64,000 nt of DNA from Thermodesulfobacterium hydrogeniphilum (GCF_000746255.1 NZ_JQKW01000006.1:62001-126000), one strand, 5' to 3'; shown: positions 51,961 to 61,546, counted from the stretch's first letter. Notes: generated by a model from the letters alone, not told the origin. Numbers and translations are program-made.

Positions 51961-52788
51961 ATGAAAAAATTTATACATTTAGTAATAATATTAATTGCTC
52001 TCATTTTTTATAATTTATCCTATGCTCTGGAGATAGTTGTTTCTAATTCTCCTTTAAAAAAAATTATTAAAGAAATTGCTCCAGAGTATTCAATTTATCA
52101 ATTACAACCTGAAGGAGCAGATTTTCACAGTTTTGAGCCAACTTTATCTCAATGGAATAAGATAAAAAAAGCGGATTTAGTCATTATAGTTGGAACAGAA
52201 AGTTGGGCTAAAAGGGTTTATGATTTAAGAAAAAATAGGCTTATTTTAAGTCTTTCTAATGGAGAAACTAAATTTATAGATCCGCATTTGTGGTTTGATC
52301 TAAACAGAGTTAAGATGTTAATAGAGAATTTTCTGAAATATATTAAGGTAAAAGATCCTGAAAATTATCAGGATTGTTTAAAAAGAACAAACAAATTTTT
52401 AAAAGAATTAACTAAAATAAAAAAGGAATATAAAAATCTTGAAAAATGTAAATATAAAGAGATTTTTATTTTGGGGCATCCAGTTTTTAGTTATCTTTTT
52501 AGAAATACAGATTTGAAGCAGATTACTCTTATAAAAGGATATCATAAAGAGGGAGAGCCAAGTATAAAAAGACTTGCAGAAATAATGAGAGGAATTCAAA
52601 AAAGAGAAGTAAAAATAGTGTTTTTATTAGATCCTGAATTTGAGAAATATAGAAATTATTTTGAGATTAAGGGTATAAAAGTTATCAAACTTTGGTCTGG
52701 TGGAAGTTATTATATGCCGGGTAATTATTTAGAACTTTTGAGATATAACTTGGAAAATATTAAAAAAAGTTTGCTTTGTAATTTTTAG
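51961..52788 (+). CDS. Metal ABC transporter substrate-binding protein, ZnuA/TroA-like
   Basis: From ATG 51961 (AAAGGA site) the protein has 275 residues with a signal peptide (about 1-23, ending YALE). Cluster A-I motifs are GADFHSFEPTLSQWNKIKKAD (read in two parts: GADFHSFEP, then LSQWNKIKKAD) and DPHLWFDLNR. GHPVFSYLF and the GEPSIKRLAEIM helix supply the remaining metal-ligand regions, giving a typical His/His/His/Glu or Asp site for Zn or Mn. The acidic His-rich loop of ZnuA is absent. No permease or ATPase follows. The upstream in-frame start at 51901 is rejected because it would bury the signal peptide. Confidence 0.8.
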   Translation: MKKFIHLVIILIALIFYNLSYALEIVVSNSPLKKIIKEIAPEYSIYQLQPEGADFHSFEPTLSQWNKIKKADLVIIVGTESWAKRVYDLRKNRLILSLSNGETKFIDPHLWFDLNRVKMLIENFLKYIKVKDPENYQDCLKRTNKFLKELTKIKKEYKNLEKCKYKEIFILGHPVFSYLFRNTDLKQITLIKGYHKEGEPSIKRLAEIMRGIQKREVKIVFLLDPEFEKYRNYFEIKGIKVIKLWSGGSYYMPGNYLELLRYNLENIKKSLLCNF

Positions 52789-52802
52789 ATAGGGATAGGA
52801 TT

Positions 52803-55400
52803 TTGTCTACAAGACTAAAATTAAAAATATTTTTTGTAATATTTTTATTGATTTTCGCTGCTTTTTTACTTTTACCTACTTTTGTTCCTAATCTACCTCC
52901 TTGGTTTAAAAAATATATCTATAGAGGTAGTTTAAAGCTTGGTTTAGATTTAAAAGGTGGAGTCCATTTAGTTTTACAGCCTGATTTACAAAAGGCTTTG
53001 CAGAATCAATTTGAAAATTATATTCAGGATTTAAAAGCCCAATTGGTAAGAGCCTCCATTAATTGCGAAATCTCAATAGATCATCTTAAAGCAACTTTAA
53101 AATTTAATAAAAAAGAGGATTTAGACAGCTTTAAAAGAGATATTTTAAAAGAATATAAAGAACTTCAAATAGTAAAAGAGACTCAGAAAGATAGTGTTTA
53201 TACTATAGAATTAACCCTTTCCAAAGAAAGAGTTTCTTATATAAAAGAAAACATCGTAAATCAACTTTTAGAGGTTCTTAGAAACAGGATTGATCAGTTT
53301 GGTGTTTCAGAAGCTATTATTACTAAACAAGGGGCTGATAAAGTAGTAATTGAACTTCCGGGATTAAAAAATCCTCAAAGAGCTATCAAAGTAATAGGTC
53401 AAACTGCTCAGCTTGAATTTAAACTGGTAGATGAAGAGACTATGCAACGACTTGACTTAAAAAGCCTGATGCAAGAGTTAATAAAGGAAGGGAAGATAAA
53501 GCCTGATGCTTCTTTAGAAGAATGGAGAAAGGTTATAAAGCCTTATATTCCTGAAGATTCTGAGTTTTATTTTGAAATAGAAAAAGATAGAAAAACAGGC
53601 GAGATTATAAAGAGACCTATTATTTTGAAAAAAGAAACGCTTCTTACAGGAAATTATTTAAAAACAGCTCAGGTTAGAATAAATCCGCAAACCAATGAAC
53701 CTTACGTTTGGATACAATTTGATTCAAGAGGAGCAAAGATTTTTGAACATATTACAGCTGAAAATGTGGGAAGACGCTTGGCTATAGTTCTTGATGATGT
53801 GGTTAGGTCTGCACCTGTCATTAGAGAAAAAATCTCTGGAGGAGAAGCACAGATTACAGGAAGTTTTACTATGGAAGAGGCTTCAGACCTTGCTTTAGTT
53901 TTAAGAGCAGGTGCTTTACCAGCCCCAGTTAAAATATTACAAAACATAACCATAGGACCTTCTCTTGGAAGAGATTCTATACAAAAAGGAATAACAGCAG
54001 GTTTAATCGGAGCAGCTGCAGTAATCCTTTTTACAGCTATTTACTATAAAATTTCTGGAGTTATTGCAGTAATAGCTCTTATTTTAAATATTTATTTTCT
54101 TCTGGCTTTGCTTTCAGCTTTTCAGGCTACTCTCACTTTACCAGGTATTGCAGGTATAATCTTAAGTATAGGAATGGGAGTGGATTCCAATGTTCTTATT
54201 TTTGAAAGAATTAGAGAAGAATTAAAGATAGGTAGAAGCACATATTCTGCTATTTTTCAGGGTTATTCCAGAGCCTTTTGGACAATTTTTGATGCTCATA
54301 TTACAGTTTTGATTACCTCTTTAATTCTTTTTATTTTTGGAACAGGTCCTATTAGAGGTTTTGCTGTTACTCTTTCTGTTTCTATTATAGTAAATCTTTT
54401 TACAGCTATTTTTGTTACTAAAATCTTTTATGAATACTTTTATGAAAAAGGTAAAGATTTAAAAATCAATTTTTTTGAAATCATAAAAAATCCCAATTTT
54501 GATTTTATGAAATATAAAAAAGTTGCTCTTACTCTGTCTGCTATTTTAGCAACTACAGGAATAATAGCTTCTGTTTTAGCTTTTATGGGAAAAGCTAATT
54601 TAGGAATAGATTTTACAGGAGGAACTTTACTTTATTTAAAAAGTGAAACACCTGTTTCTCTGGATAAAATTAGAAAAGTTTTATCAGAAGAAGGAATAAA
54701 AGACTTTACTCTTCAGGATGTTAAAGGTGAAAATATGCTTTTATTAAAAGTAAAAAGCTCCAAGGAAACACTTACCGAGGATGTAAATAAAATACTTAAA
54801 ATTTTAAATAACAAATGTTCAGAATATAAATTTAAATTAATAGCCAAGGAAGAAATCGGATCCGTAATAAGTAAAGAGCTTAAACATAAGGCAGTTTTAG
54901 CTATTATAGGTGCTTTATTAGGGATCATTCTTTATCTTTCTTTTAGATTTAATTTTAATTTTGGAGTAGCAGCAGGTATTGCTACTTTTCATGATGTATT
55001 TGTTACAGTAGCTATATTTTATCTCTTAGGGAAAGAAATAAACTTACTTTTTATAACAGCACTTTTAACCATTGCAGGATATTCTTTAACAGATACAGTG
55101 GTTATCTTTGATAGAATAAGAGAAAATATTTTAAAAGGTGGTTTTAAAGATTTTGATTATCTTATAAATAGAAGTGTAAATGAGGTCTTGGCAAGAACCA
55201 TTATTACTACTTTAACAACTCTTTTTGGTTCTATAAGCCTTTTAGTCTTTGGAGGAATTGTAATAAGAGATTTTGCTTTAGCTCTAACTATAGGATTTAT
55301 TGTAGGAACTTATAGTTCCACTTTTGTAGCTTCTCCACTCTTACAGATTTTACAAAAAGGCAAGATACCAGAACTTACTCAAAAAGATCACCTTTTTTAA
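52803..55400 (+). CDS. secDF: Protein translocase subunit SecDF (fused)
   Basis: This single 865-residue polypeptide joins SecD and SecF, the proton-driven pulling subunits of Sec secretion. The SecD half (about 1-510) has LGLDLKGGVHLVLQ, RIDQFGVSEAII and GMGVDSNVLIFERIREEL. The SecF half (about 570-860) has LGIDFTGGTLLYL, LSFRFNFNFGVAAGIATFHD (20 residues) and TDTVVIFDRIREN. There are twelve hydrophobic helices in two sets of six. The start is TTG 52803; the preceding AGGGATAGG serves as ribosome site. The 3' end overlaps the convergent fmt by 26 bases. Confidence 0.95.
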   Translation: MSTRLKLKIFFVIFLLIFAAFLLLPTFVPNLPPWFKKYIYRGSLKLGLDLKGGVHLVLQPDLQKALQNQFENYIQDLKAQLVRASINCEISIDHLKATLKFNKKEDLDSFKRDILKEYKELQIVKETQKDSVYTIELTLSKERVSYIKENIVNQLLEVLRNRIDQFGVSEAIITKQGADKVVIELPGLKNPQRAIKVIGQTAQLEFKLVDEETMQRLDLKSLMQELIKEGKIKPDASLEEWRKVIKPYIPEDSEFYFEIEKDRKTGEIIKRPIILKKETLLTGNYLKTAQVRINPQTNEPYVWIQFDSRGAKIFEHITAENVGRRLAIVLDDVVRSAPVIREKISGGEAQITGSFTMEEASDLALVLRAGALPAPVKILQNITIGPSLGRDSIQKGITAGLIGAAAVILFTAIYYKISGVIAVIALILNIYFLLALLSAFQATLTLPGIAGIILSIGMGVDSNVLIFERIREELKIGRSTYSAIFQGYSRAFWTIFDAHITVLITSLILFIFGTGPIRGFAVTLSVSIIVNLFTAIFVTKIFYEYFYEKGKDLKINFFEIIKNPNFDFMKYKKVALTLSAILATTGIIASVLAFMGKANLGIDFTGGTLLYLKSETPVSLDKIRKVLSEEGIKDFTLQDVKGENMLLLKVKSSKETLTEDVNKILKILNNKCSEYKFKLIAKEEIGSVISKELKHKAVLAIIGALLGIILYLSFRFNFNFGVAAGIATFHDVFVTVAIFYLLGKEINLLFITALLTIAGYSLTDTVVIFDRIRENILKGGFKDFDYLINRSVNEVLARTIITTLTTLFGSISLLVFGGIVIRDFALALTIGFIVGTYSSTFVASPLLQILQKGKIPELTQKDHLF

Positions 55401-56310
55401 GTCTTTTACCACAGGCAAATTCATAAGCAGACATTTTTTTCTTCCCTTCTAATTGAACTACCTTTAGTAAAATAGCATTTTTAGAGGTAGCTACTAATAT
55501 TCCTTCTTTATTTATTTCTAAAATAGTTCCTGGTATTTTGTTATGAGTTAAATCTACAGCTTCAGCAGAAAAAACTTTAAGAAGTTTATTTTTAAAATAA
55601 GTATGAGCTACAGGCCAAGGTAAAAAGGCTCTCACTTTTCTTTCTATCAAATCAGCAGGTTCTTCAAAAGTAAAAAAACCATCTTCTTTTTTAATAATAG
55701 GAGCATAAGAGATCCCATCTTCTGGTTGAGGGGTAGATTTAAGAAGCCCTTTCTTATGCAAATCTATAGCTTCTAAAATGGCTTCCTTTCCTAAAAAGCT
55801 TAATTTTTGAGCTAAAGTAATAGCAGTATCTTTTTTTGAAATGGTAATTTTTTTCTGTAAAAGAATAGGACCTGTGTCTAAACCTTCTTCCATAATCATA
55901 ATAGTTATACCTGTTTCTTTTTCACCTTCTAAAATAGCCCAATTTATAGGAGAAGCACCTCTATACTTTGGAAGAAGAGAAGCATGAATATTCCAACAGC
56001 CAAATTTAGGAATTTCTAAAATTTCCTTGGGTAAAATTTTACCATAAGCACAAACTACAATTAAATCCGGTTTCAAAGATTTTAGAGTATTTATAAATTC
56101 TAAATTTTTAATCTTAGGAGGATCTAATATTCTTAAATTTTTTGATAAAGCCCAAGCTTTAACTGGACAAGGAGCAGGTTTTAATCCTCTACCTTTTGGT
56201 TTATCTGGTTGAGTTACTACTGCTATAATTTCTTCCTTTTCATAAAGACCTTCTAAAGAAGGAATAGCAAATTCCGGACTTCCCATGAATATAATACGAT
56301 ATTTCTTCAT
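55375..56310 (-). CDS. fmt: Methionyl-tRNA formyltransferase
   Basis: Fmt formylates initiator Met-tRNA. The 311-residue enzyme has IIFMGSPEFAIPSLE, VVTQPDKPKGRG, the catalytic GCWNIHASLLPKYRGASPIN and EEGLDTGPIL, plus the C-terminal tRNA-binding OB domain ending in CGKRLKKGD. GGGAG precedes the ATG. It is an isolated gene: def is not adjacent. Confidence 0.96.
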   Translation of the reverse strand: MKKYRIIFMGSPEFAIPSLEGLYEKEEIIAVVTQPDKPKGRGLKPAPCPVKAWALSKNLRILDPPKIKNLEFINTLKSLKPDLIVVCAYGKILPKEILEIPKFGCWNIHASLLPKYRGASPINWAILEGEKETGITIMIMEEGLDTGPILLQKKITISKKDTAITLAQKLSFLGKEAILEAIDLHKKGLLKSTPQPEDGISYAPIIKKEDGFFTFEEPADLIERKVRAFLPWPVAHTYFKNKLLKVFSAEAVDLTHNKIPGTILEINKEGILVATSKNAILLKVVQLEGKKKMSAYEFACGKRLKKGDLFE

Positions 56311-56427
56311 AAGCTAATCTCCCTAATATTTTATAATTTAATTTTAGCATAATTTTTAATAAAAGTCTAAATTATAAAGAGGTCTTCTCTCTTTAAAAAT
56401 AAATCAAAAAGATTTATAATTTTAAGC

Positions 56428-57213
56428 ATGAGAAACTTTTTAAAATTTTTTGCAATCTATTTAGGATTAATTATAGGAGTTCTGGTTCTCTTAAAAGGAG
56501 AAGGTGTTCCAAATTTTTTATTTTTTCCTCTAAGATCAACAGAATTGTTCTATGGAATTTATTATGGTCCTTTTAAAATAGGAGAATGTAAAATAAGAAT
56601 AACTTCAAAAAAATATGAAGCTATTGTTTATAGTGTTGGCTTAGGAAAAATATTTTTTCCTTTTTATGCTAAGTGGGATACTTGGGTAGATAAGGAAGGT
56701 TATCCTCTTAAAGTTTTAATTTATTCCAGAGAAAGAGGAAAGGAAAGAAAAAAATTGATAAAATTTAATAAAAAACAGAATACAGTATTTTATCAAAAAT
56801 TATTACCTAAGAAAAAAAAATCTGAAGTAATTTCTATAGACTTTCCTGTTTATGATGAACTTTCATCTTTTATCAAAGCAATTTCAATAGATTATTATTA
56901 TGTTAATAAAACAGCTCTTCCTGTTTACATTAAAAAAAGCAGGGATTTTATTATTTTAAAAGCGGAGAGAGAAACAGCATGTAAAATAGGAAAAGAGGAA
57001 AAAAAATGTATAAAAGTCTTAATTCATTTACCGGAAAAAAGTGAACTATTGAAAAGAACCTCTCAAATAGAAATGAAAATACTAAAAAGAGAAAAATATC
57101 CTGTAGAATTAAAAGGCAAGTTACCTTTATTAGGTCATTTGGTAGGCAAACTGCAAAAAATTTCTTATTTAGATTATGCTAAGGTAATTTCTTCTTCAAA
57201 AGAAGGGATATAA
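56428..57213 (+). CDS. DUF3108 family protein
   Basis: This 261-residue protein has an N-terminal hydrophobic segment (about 5-23, signal anchor or uncleaved signal) and a beta-rich body with the DUF3108 pattern: LFYGIYYGPFKIGECKI, AKWDTWVDKEGYPLK and ERKKLIKFNKKQN. These are periplasmic proteins of unknown function, usually near cell-envelope genes. Its end overlaps the convergent beta-lactamase-fold gene by 40 bases, so the last 13 residues share DNA with the other strand's gene. Confidence 0.82.
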   Translation: MRNFLKFFAIYLGLIIGVLVLLKGEGVPNFLFFPLRSTELFYGIYYGPFKIGECKIRITSKKYEAIVYSVGLGKIFFPFYAKWDTWVDKEGYPLKVLIYSRERGKERKKLIKFNKKQNTVFYQKLLPKKKKSEVISIDFPVYDELSSFIKAISIDYYYVNKTALPVYIKKSRDFIILKAERETACKIGKEEKKCIKVLIHLPEKSELLKRTSQIEMKILKREKYPVELKGKLPLLGHLVGKLQKISYLDYAKVISSSKEGI

Positions 57214-58571
57214 ATTTCTTCAAATTTGTTTTTAAATTTTTCTTCAAGAACTTTTTTAAAAATTTCCATTTTTTCTCGTTCTCCATGGATTAAAAAAAGT
57301 TTTTTCACTTTATCTACATGAGAAATCCATTCTAAAAGCTCATTTTGTCCTGCATGAGAAGAAAATCCATTAATGGTATAAACCTTAGTTCTTACAGGTA
57401 TTTCTTCCCCAAAGATATGCACCTTTTGTGCTCCATCTACAATATGTCTTCCTAAGGTCCCCTTAGGTTGAAATCCTACAAAAACAAGACTACATTCTGG
57501 TCTCCATAGATTATTTTTTAAATGGTGAAGAATTCTTCCACCAGTAAGCATTCCATTTCCTGCAATTATAATAGCTCCTGATTTTACATTATTAATACCT
57601 TTTGATTCTTCCACATCTTCTGTAAAGATTAAGTAGGGGAAATCAAAAGGATCTTTTTTAACAAAAATGTGAAAGGTTTCTTCATCATAGAATTCTGGAT
57701 TATCTTTGAATATTCTGGTAGCTTTAATAGCTAAGGGGCTATCAAGAAAAACATGACATCTGGGAAGTTTACCCTCTTCATAAAATTCTCTCAAGATATA
57801 TATAATTTCTTGGGCACGCTCTAAGGCAAAGGAAGGAATTAAAACATTTCCTCCTCTATCAAAGGTATCCAAAATAGCTTCTAATAGCTCTTGTTTAGAT
57901 TCTTCAAAGCTTTTATGATTTCTATCCCCATAAGTAGTTTCTATGCAGAGAAAATCTGTAGAGGAGGGATAAGCAAAATCACGGATTATAGGTCTGTTTT
58001 TATTTCCAAGATCTCCAGAAAAAATAATTTTTTTGTGAATTTCTAAATCTTCAATCTCTACAAAAGCAGAACCTAAAATATGGCCTGCATCTTTAAAGGT
58101 AATTTTAATATTATTTTCTAAAAGTAGAGGAGTATCATAAGCTACTAAAATTTTAAAATAATTAAAACTTTCTACTACATCATATTCATCATAAAGAGGT
58201 GGAGGAGGCAAATCCAGACCTTTTCTTAAGGACTTTCTGTAAAGAGTTTTATAATGTTCTCTCATAACTTTGGCAGCATCAAGAAGCATTATTTTGGCTA
58301 TTTGAGAGGTAGGCTTGGTGCAAATTATCTTTCCTTTAAAACCTTTTCTTACTAATAAGGGAATCCTTCCACAATGATCTACATGAGAATGAGTTAAGAT
58401 AAGATAAGATATATCCTTGGGATCAAAAGGAAATTTTATATAATTTTTGTCATGTTCCAGCCCTTGAAACATTCCACAATCAATGAGAATTTTAGTTCCT
58501 CTAATATTTAAAAGAAAACAACTACCTGTAACAAATTGAGTAGCTCCATAAAAACCTATGGAAATGTCCAT
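57174..58571 (-). CDS. Beta-CASP metallo-beta-lactamase fold RNase
   Basis: This 465-residue protein resembles the CPSF-type RNA exonuclease/endonuclease class found in bacteria. The two-zinc site has THSHVDHCGRIP (about 59-70), a His near AGHILGSAFVE and the Asp in FSGDLGNKNRP. The beta-CASP motifs include VLIPSFALERAQEII, the DSPLA loop and GMLTGGRILHHL, and the final FSSHAGQNELLEW is intact. It likely processes RNA, but the target is unknown. It is the last gene of a gspE-fdhD-like-RNase minus operon. Confidence 0.88.
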   Translation of the reverse strand: MDISIGFYGATQFVTGSCFLLNIRGTKILIDCGMFQGLEHDKNYIKFPFDPKDISYLILTHSHVDHCGRIPLLVRKGFKGKIICTKPTSQIAKIMLLDAAKVMREHYKTLYRKSLRKGLDLPPPPLYDEYDVVESFNYFKILVAYDTPLLLENNIKITFKDAGHILGSAFVEIEDLEIHKKIIFSGDLGNKNRPIIRDFAYPSSTDFLCIETTYGDRNHKSFEESKQELLEAILDTFDRGGNVLIPSFALERAQEIIYILREFYEEGKLPRCHVFLDSPLAIKATRIFKDNPEFYDEETFHIFVKKDPFDFPYLIFTEDVEESKGINNVKSGAIIIAGNGMLTGGRILHHLKNNLWRPECSLVFVGFQPKGTLGRHIVDGAQKVHIFGEEIPVRTKVYTINGFSSHAGQNELLEWISHVDKVKKLFLIHGEREKMEIFKKVLEEKFKNKFEEIYIPSFEEEITLA

Positions 58572-58588
58572 TTTAAAAACCTCCTCTT

Positions 58589-59305
58589 TTAAATTATTAT
58601 TCTATAAGAATGTGAATACACATTAAATCTTTCTTCCCTCAAAAAGCCAATAACTGTTATATTTGATTTTTCAGCAAGTTCTACAGCTAAGGAGGTAGGG
58701 GCAGATCTGCTAACTACAATTGGTATCCCTGTTTTTACAATTTTTGAAACTATTTGATAAGAGATTCTACAACTCACTAAAAGTAACTTGTTACTTAAAG
58801 AAATACCTTTTAAAAAAGCATAACCGATGATCTTGTCTATAGTATTATTCCTACTTATATCTTCTACTAAAAAAATTATTCTATCTTCTTCGGCTAAAGC
58901 TGCAGAATGAAAAGCACCTGTTAATTTAAACAGTTTAGCATTTTTTTGAAAGTCTTTAAAAAGCTTAAAGAGATTTTGGCTTTTTATTTTAAAATTACTC
59001 TTTAAAACATTTCGGCAGTTTTTTTCTATTTTTACATCTTCTAAATATATATTTGCTATTATTTCATTGTTTTTTTCAAAAATATCAAGATTTTTTATAA
59101 GGTGAGAATTATCTAAAATATTTTGGCTTATAAGAAAACCTATAATAAGTTCTTTTATATAAGAAGGACTGATAGAAAGGGAAAAAACTTGATTGTTTAC
59201 ATTAATTTTTAAAATCTTTTCAACACCTAAGAAATCTTCTAAGCTCTCTTTAAAGCCGTCAGATTTTATTTTTGATATAAATTTTTTAGAAATTAAAGAA
59301 GACAT
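58589..59305 (-). CDS. FdhD-like protein lacking the catalytic cysteines
   Basis: FdhD transfers sulfur to the molybdenum cofactor of formate dehydrogenase. The fold is recognisable from YIKELIIGFLISQNIL (about 49-64), KLTGAFHSAALAEEDR (about 126-141), EDISRNNTIDKIIGYAFLKG, LLVSCRISYQIVSK and VSRSAPTSLAVELAEKSNIT. The usual sulfurtransferase CxxC (normally SSCGxCG before the Q..F..TG motif) is replaced by KSNFKIKS. The protein may therefore act as a scaffold or cofactor carrier instead of a sulfurtransferase. It overlaps the ATPase gene by one base. No formate dehydrogenase gene is in the window. Confidence 0.75.
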   Translation of the reverse strand: MSSLISKKFISKIKSDGFKESLEDFLGVEKILKINVNNQVFSLSISPSYIKELIIGFLISQNILDNSHLIKNLDIFEKNNEIIANIYLEDVKIEKNCRNVLKSNFKIKSQNLFKLFKDFQKNAKLFKLTGAFHSAALAEEDRIIFLVEDISRNNTIDKIIGYAFLKGISLSNKLLLVSCRISYQIVSKIVKTGIPIVVSRSAPTSLAVELAEKSNITVIGFLREERFNVYSHSYRIII

Positions 59306-61323
59306 TACCTTACAGTAACAGCTAAGATTTGCTGCAAAGTAGTTTCACCTTTTAGTACTTTTAAAATACCATCCTGCTTAAGGGTGAGAAATCCTTTTTC
59401 AATAGCAGCGTTTCTAATTTTATTAGCAGGGGTATTCTTGACAATTAAAGTTTTGATTTCATCATCAGGAATAAGAAGTTCATGAATGGCAATTCTTCCT
59501 TTAAATCCTGTATAATTACAATTATGACAACCTACAGGTCTAAAAAGGGTAGCATTTTTAATTTCTTCTTCAGACAATGGTTTTACAGGATGGTAACCGT
59601 ATTCTCTTTTTATACGTTCTATTTCTTTTTGAGAAGGAGTATAAGGTTCTTTACAATTGGGACATAATTTTTTAGCTAACCTTTGAGCTAAAATTCCAAG
59701 TAAAGCATCTGCAAAGTTGTAAGGATCTATTCCCATATTGAGAAGTCTGGTGACTGTTTCGGGAGCGCTATTGGTATGTAAGGTGCTTAACACAAGATGC
59801 CCTGTTAAAGAAGCTTCAACCAAAGTATGAGCTGTTTCGTGATCTCTTGTCTCTCCTATCATAATAATATCAGGATCTGCTCTTAAAAATGCCCTTAAAA
59901 TTCTGTGAAAAGTTAATCCTATTTTTGGATTAACTTGAACCTGTCTTAATCCTTCTTGAACAATTTCTACAGGATCCTCAGCAGTCCATATTTTTCTATT
60001 AGGTTTATTTAAATACTTTAAAGCAGCATGAAGAGTGGTTGTTTTACCAGAACCTGTTGGTCCTACAACCAATATAAGTCCATAAGGATAATCTAAAATT
60101 TTCTTAAAATTTTTGTAATTTTCTTCTGAAAGATGAATTTCCTCCAAAGTTCTGAATTCTATCCCTCCCAATATTCTCATAACTACATCTTCATTATTTT
60201 CTATAGTAGGTATAGTAGCAACTCTTATTTCAAAACTTTTACCATTCTTTGTTTTAAATTTTATTTTACCATCCTGAGGCAATCTTCTTTCTGCAATATC
60301 TAAATTAGCCATAATTTTAATACGAGAAATAACAGGTCTTTTTTGATGTTCGGGAATGGTGGTATGAAGGAAACACTCTCCATCAACTCTGAATCTGACC
60401 CGTAATCCCTTTTTTCCTGTTAAACTTTCCCAGTGAATATCCGAGGCTCTCATTTTGTAAGCCTCTTCAATAATACTGTTTACTAATTGAACAATAGCAC
60501 TATCAATTAAAGCAGTTTCTTCAATTTCTTCCTCTTCTGGGACTTCTTCTATTTCCAATTCAGTCAATATAGGTTGGGAATAGTATCTTTCTATAGCTTC
60601 TATAATATCTTCTTTGATAGCATAGGCAATTTTTATATCCAAAGGAATTTGAAGAATTTTTTTCACTTTTTCTATTTTGTCTTTATCTTCAGGGTTATAA
60701 CAAACTAAGTAAATAATTTGAGTTTGAAAATCTTTAAATGGAATACATAGAGTTTCTAAGAAGAACTGTTTTTTAATGGTTAAAACCTGAGGCAATTTTT
60801 GAAACTTTGCCAGATCTCTAAGTTCAAAAGCAGGGATTTTATAATAATTTTCCACACATTCTAAAATAGATTTTTTAGATATTTTAAACTTTTCAATTAA
60901 TATTGATTCAATGCTTTTGTTTGTTTCTAAGGATTGTTGATAAATTTTTAATAAATCATTTAAGGAGAGAGAATAATTTTTTAAGATATCTTTAAACTTT
61001 TCAAAGACTTTCAAAATTTTTAAATTTTCTATTTTTTCCAAATACTTAGAATTTGAAGTGGAAAGATATAATTTATGATAAATTCCTATAGCTCTTTCAA
61101 ATTCAAAGAGTTTTTCACATATAATAGCTACTTTTTCCCACAAAAAGAGTTCAACATCCTTAGGTATTTTTTTTGTGTGAAGAATTTCTAAAATGACTTC
61201 TAAAATTAGAAGGGGTTTATCAATTTTTTGTTCATATTCTTTTATAATTTGTTTAATTGAGACCAAGTTATTGATATTAGATTGCAAAAGTTCTTTTAAT
61301 TCTCTAACATGAAGCTGTTCCAT
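59305..61323 (-). CDS. Type II secretion / type IV pilus assembly ATPase (GspE/PilB)
   Basis: This 672-residue hexameric ATPase drives pseudopilus or pilus assembly. A helical N-terminal region (about 1-110) is followed by MshEN-type modules (about 110-250). The ATPase domain then has Walker A VVGPTGSGKTTTLH, the Asp box TAEDPVEI, Walker B IIMIGETRDHETA and the His box STLHTN. The zinc tetracysteine is CPNC then CHNC (about 560-615). The gene cannot be assigned to T2SS or T4P without its partners. TATAAT at 61343-61338 on the minus strand lies 14 bases before the ATG and there is no Shine-Dalgarno. Confidence 0.93.
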   Translation of the reverse strand: MEQLHVRELKELLQSNINNLVSIKQIIKEYEQKIDKPLLILEVILEILHTKKIPKDVELFLWEKVAIICEKLFEFERAIGIYHKLYLSTSNSKYLEKIENLKILKVFEKFKDILKNYSLSLNDLLKIYQQSLETNKSIESILIEKFKISKKSILECVENYYKIPAFELRDLAKFQKLPQVLTIKKQFFLETLCIPFKDFQTQIIYLVCYNPEDKDKIEKVKKILQIPLDIKIAYAIKEDIIEAIERYYSQPILTELEIEEVPEEEEIEETALIDSAIVQLVNSIIEEAYKMRASDIHWESLTGKKGLRVRFRVDGECFLHTTIPEHQKRPVISRIKIMANLDIAERRLPQDGKIKFKTKNGKSFEIRVATIPTIENNEDVVMRILGGIEFRTLEEIHLSEENYKNFKKILDYPYGLILVVGPTGSGKTTTLHAALKYLNKPNRKIWTAEDPVEIVQEGLRQVQVNPKIGLTFHRILRAFLRADPDIIMIGETRDHETAHTLVEASLTGHLVLSTLHTNSAPETVTRLLNMGIDPYNFADALLGILAQRLAKKLCPNCKEPYTPSQKEIERIKREYGYHPVKPLSEEEIKNATLFRPVGCHNCNYTGFKGRIAIHELLIPDDEIKTLIVKNTPANKIRNAAIEKGFLTLKQDGILKVLKGETTLQQILAVTVR

Positions 61324-61441
61324 ATTAGAGAAATTTTATTATAATTGTTTCAAAAAACAAGGGGGTTTTTGTTTTATAATATAATAAAAATATAAAAAAG
61401 TTAAAAAATATAGAAAAAAAGCCATAAAATAGTAGAAAAAA

Positions 61442-61465
61442 TTAAAATAAAAACTTTTATTTTAA
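61442..61465. promoter_or_regulatory. A/T inverted repeat upstream of the dsrA promoter
   Basis: TTAAAATAAA (61442-61451) and TTTATTTTAA (61456-61465) are perfect 10-base arms around AACT. It ends 21 bases before the dsrA -35 element, in the divergent gap between gspE and dsrA. It may be an activator site or a DNA-bending element, but its composition is simple enough to arise by chance. Confidence 0.35.
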
Positions 61466-61486
61466 GACAATCCAAGATTTTCATTG

Positions 61487-61514
61487 TTGACATGAAATCA
61501 ATTTTAAATAAAAT
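61487..61514 (+). promoter_or_regulatory. Promoter of the dsrAB operon
   Basis: TTGACA (61487-61492) and TAAAAT (61509-61514) are spaced by 16 bases. The -10 ends 32 bases before the dsrA ATG, with a strong AGGGAGGG ribosome site in the leader. Confidence 0.75.
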
Positions 61515-61546
61515 CAAAGTTATACAAAAATTGTAGGGAGGGTGCA

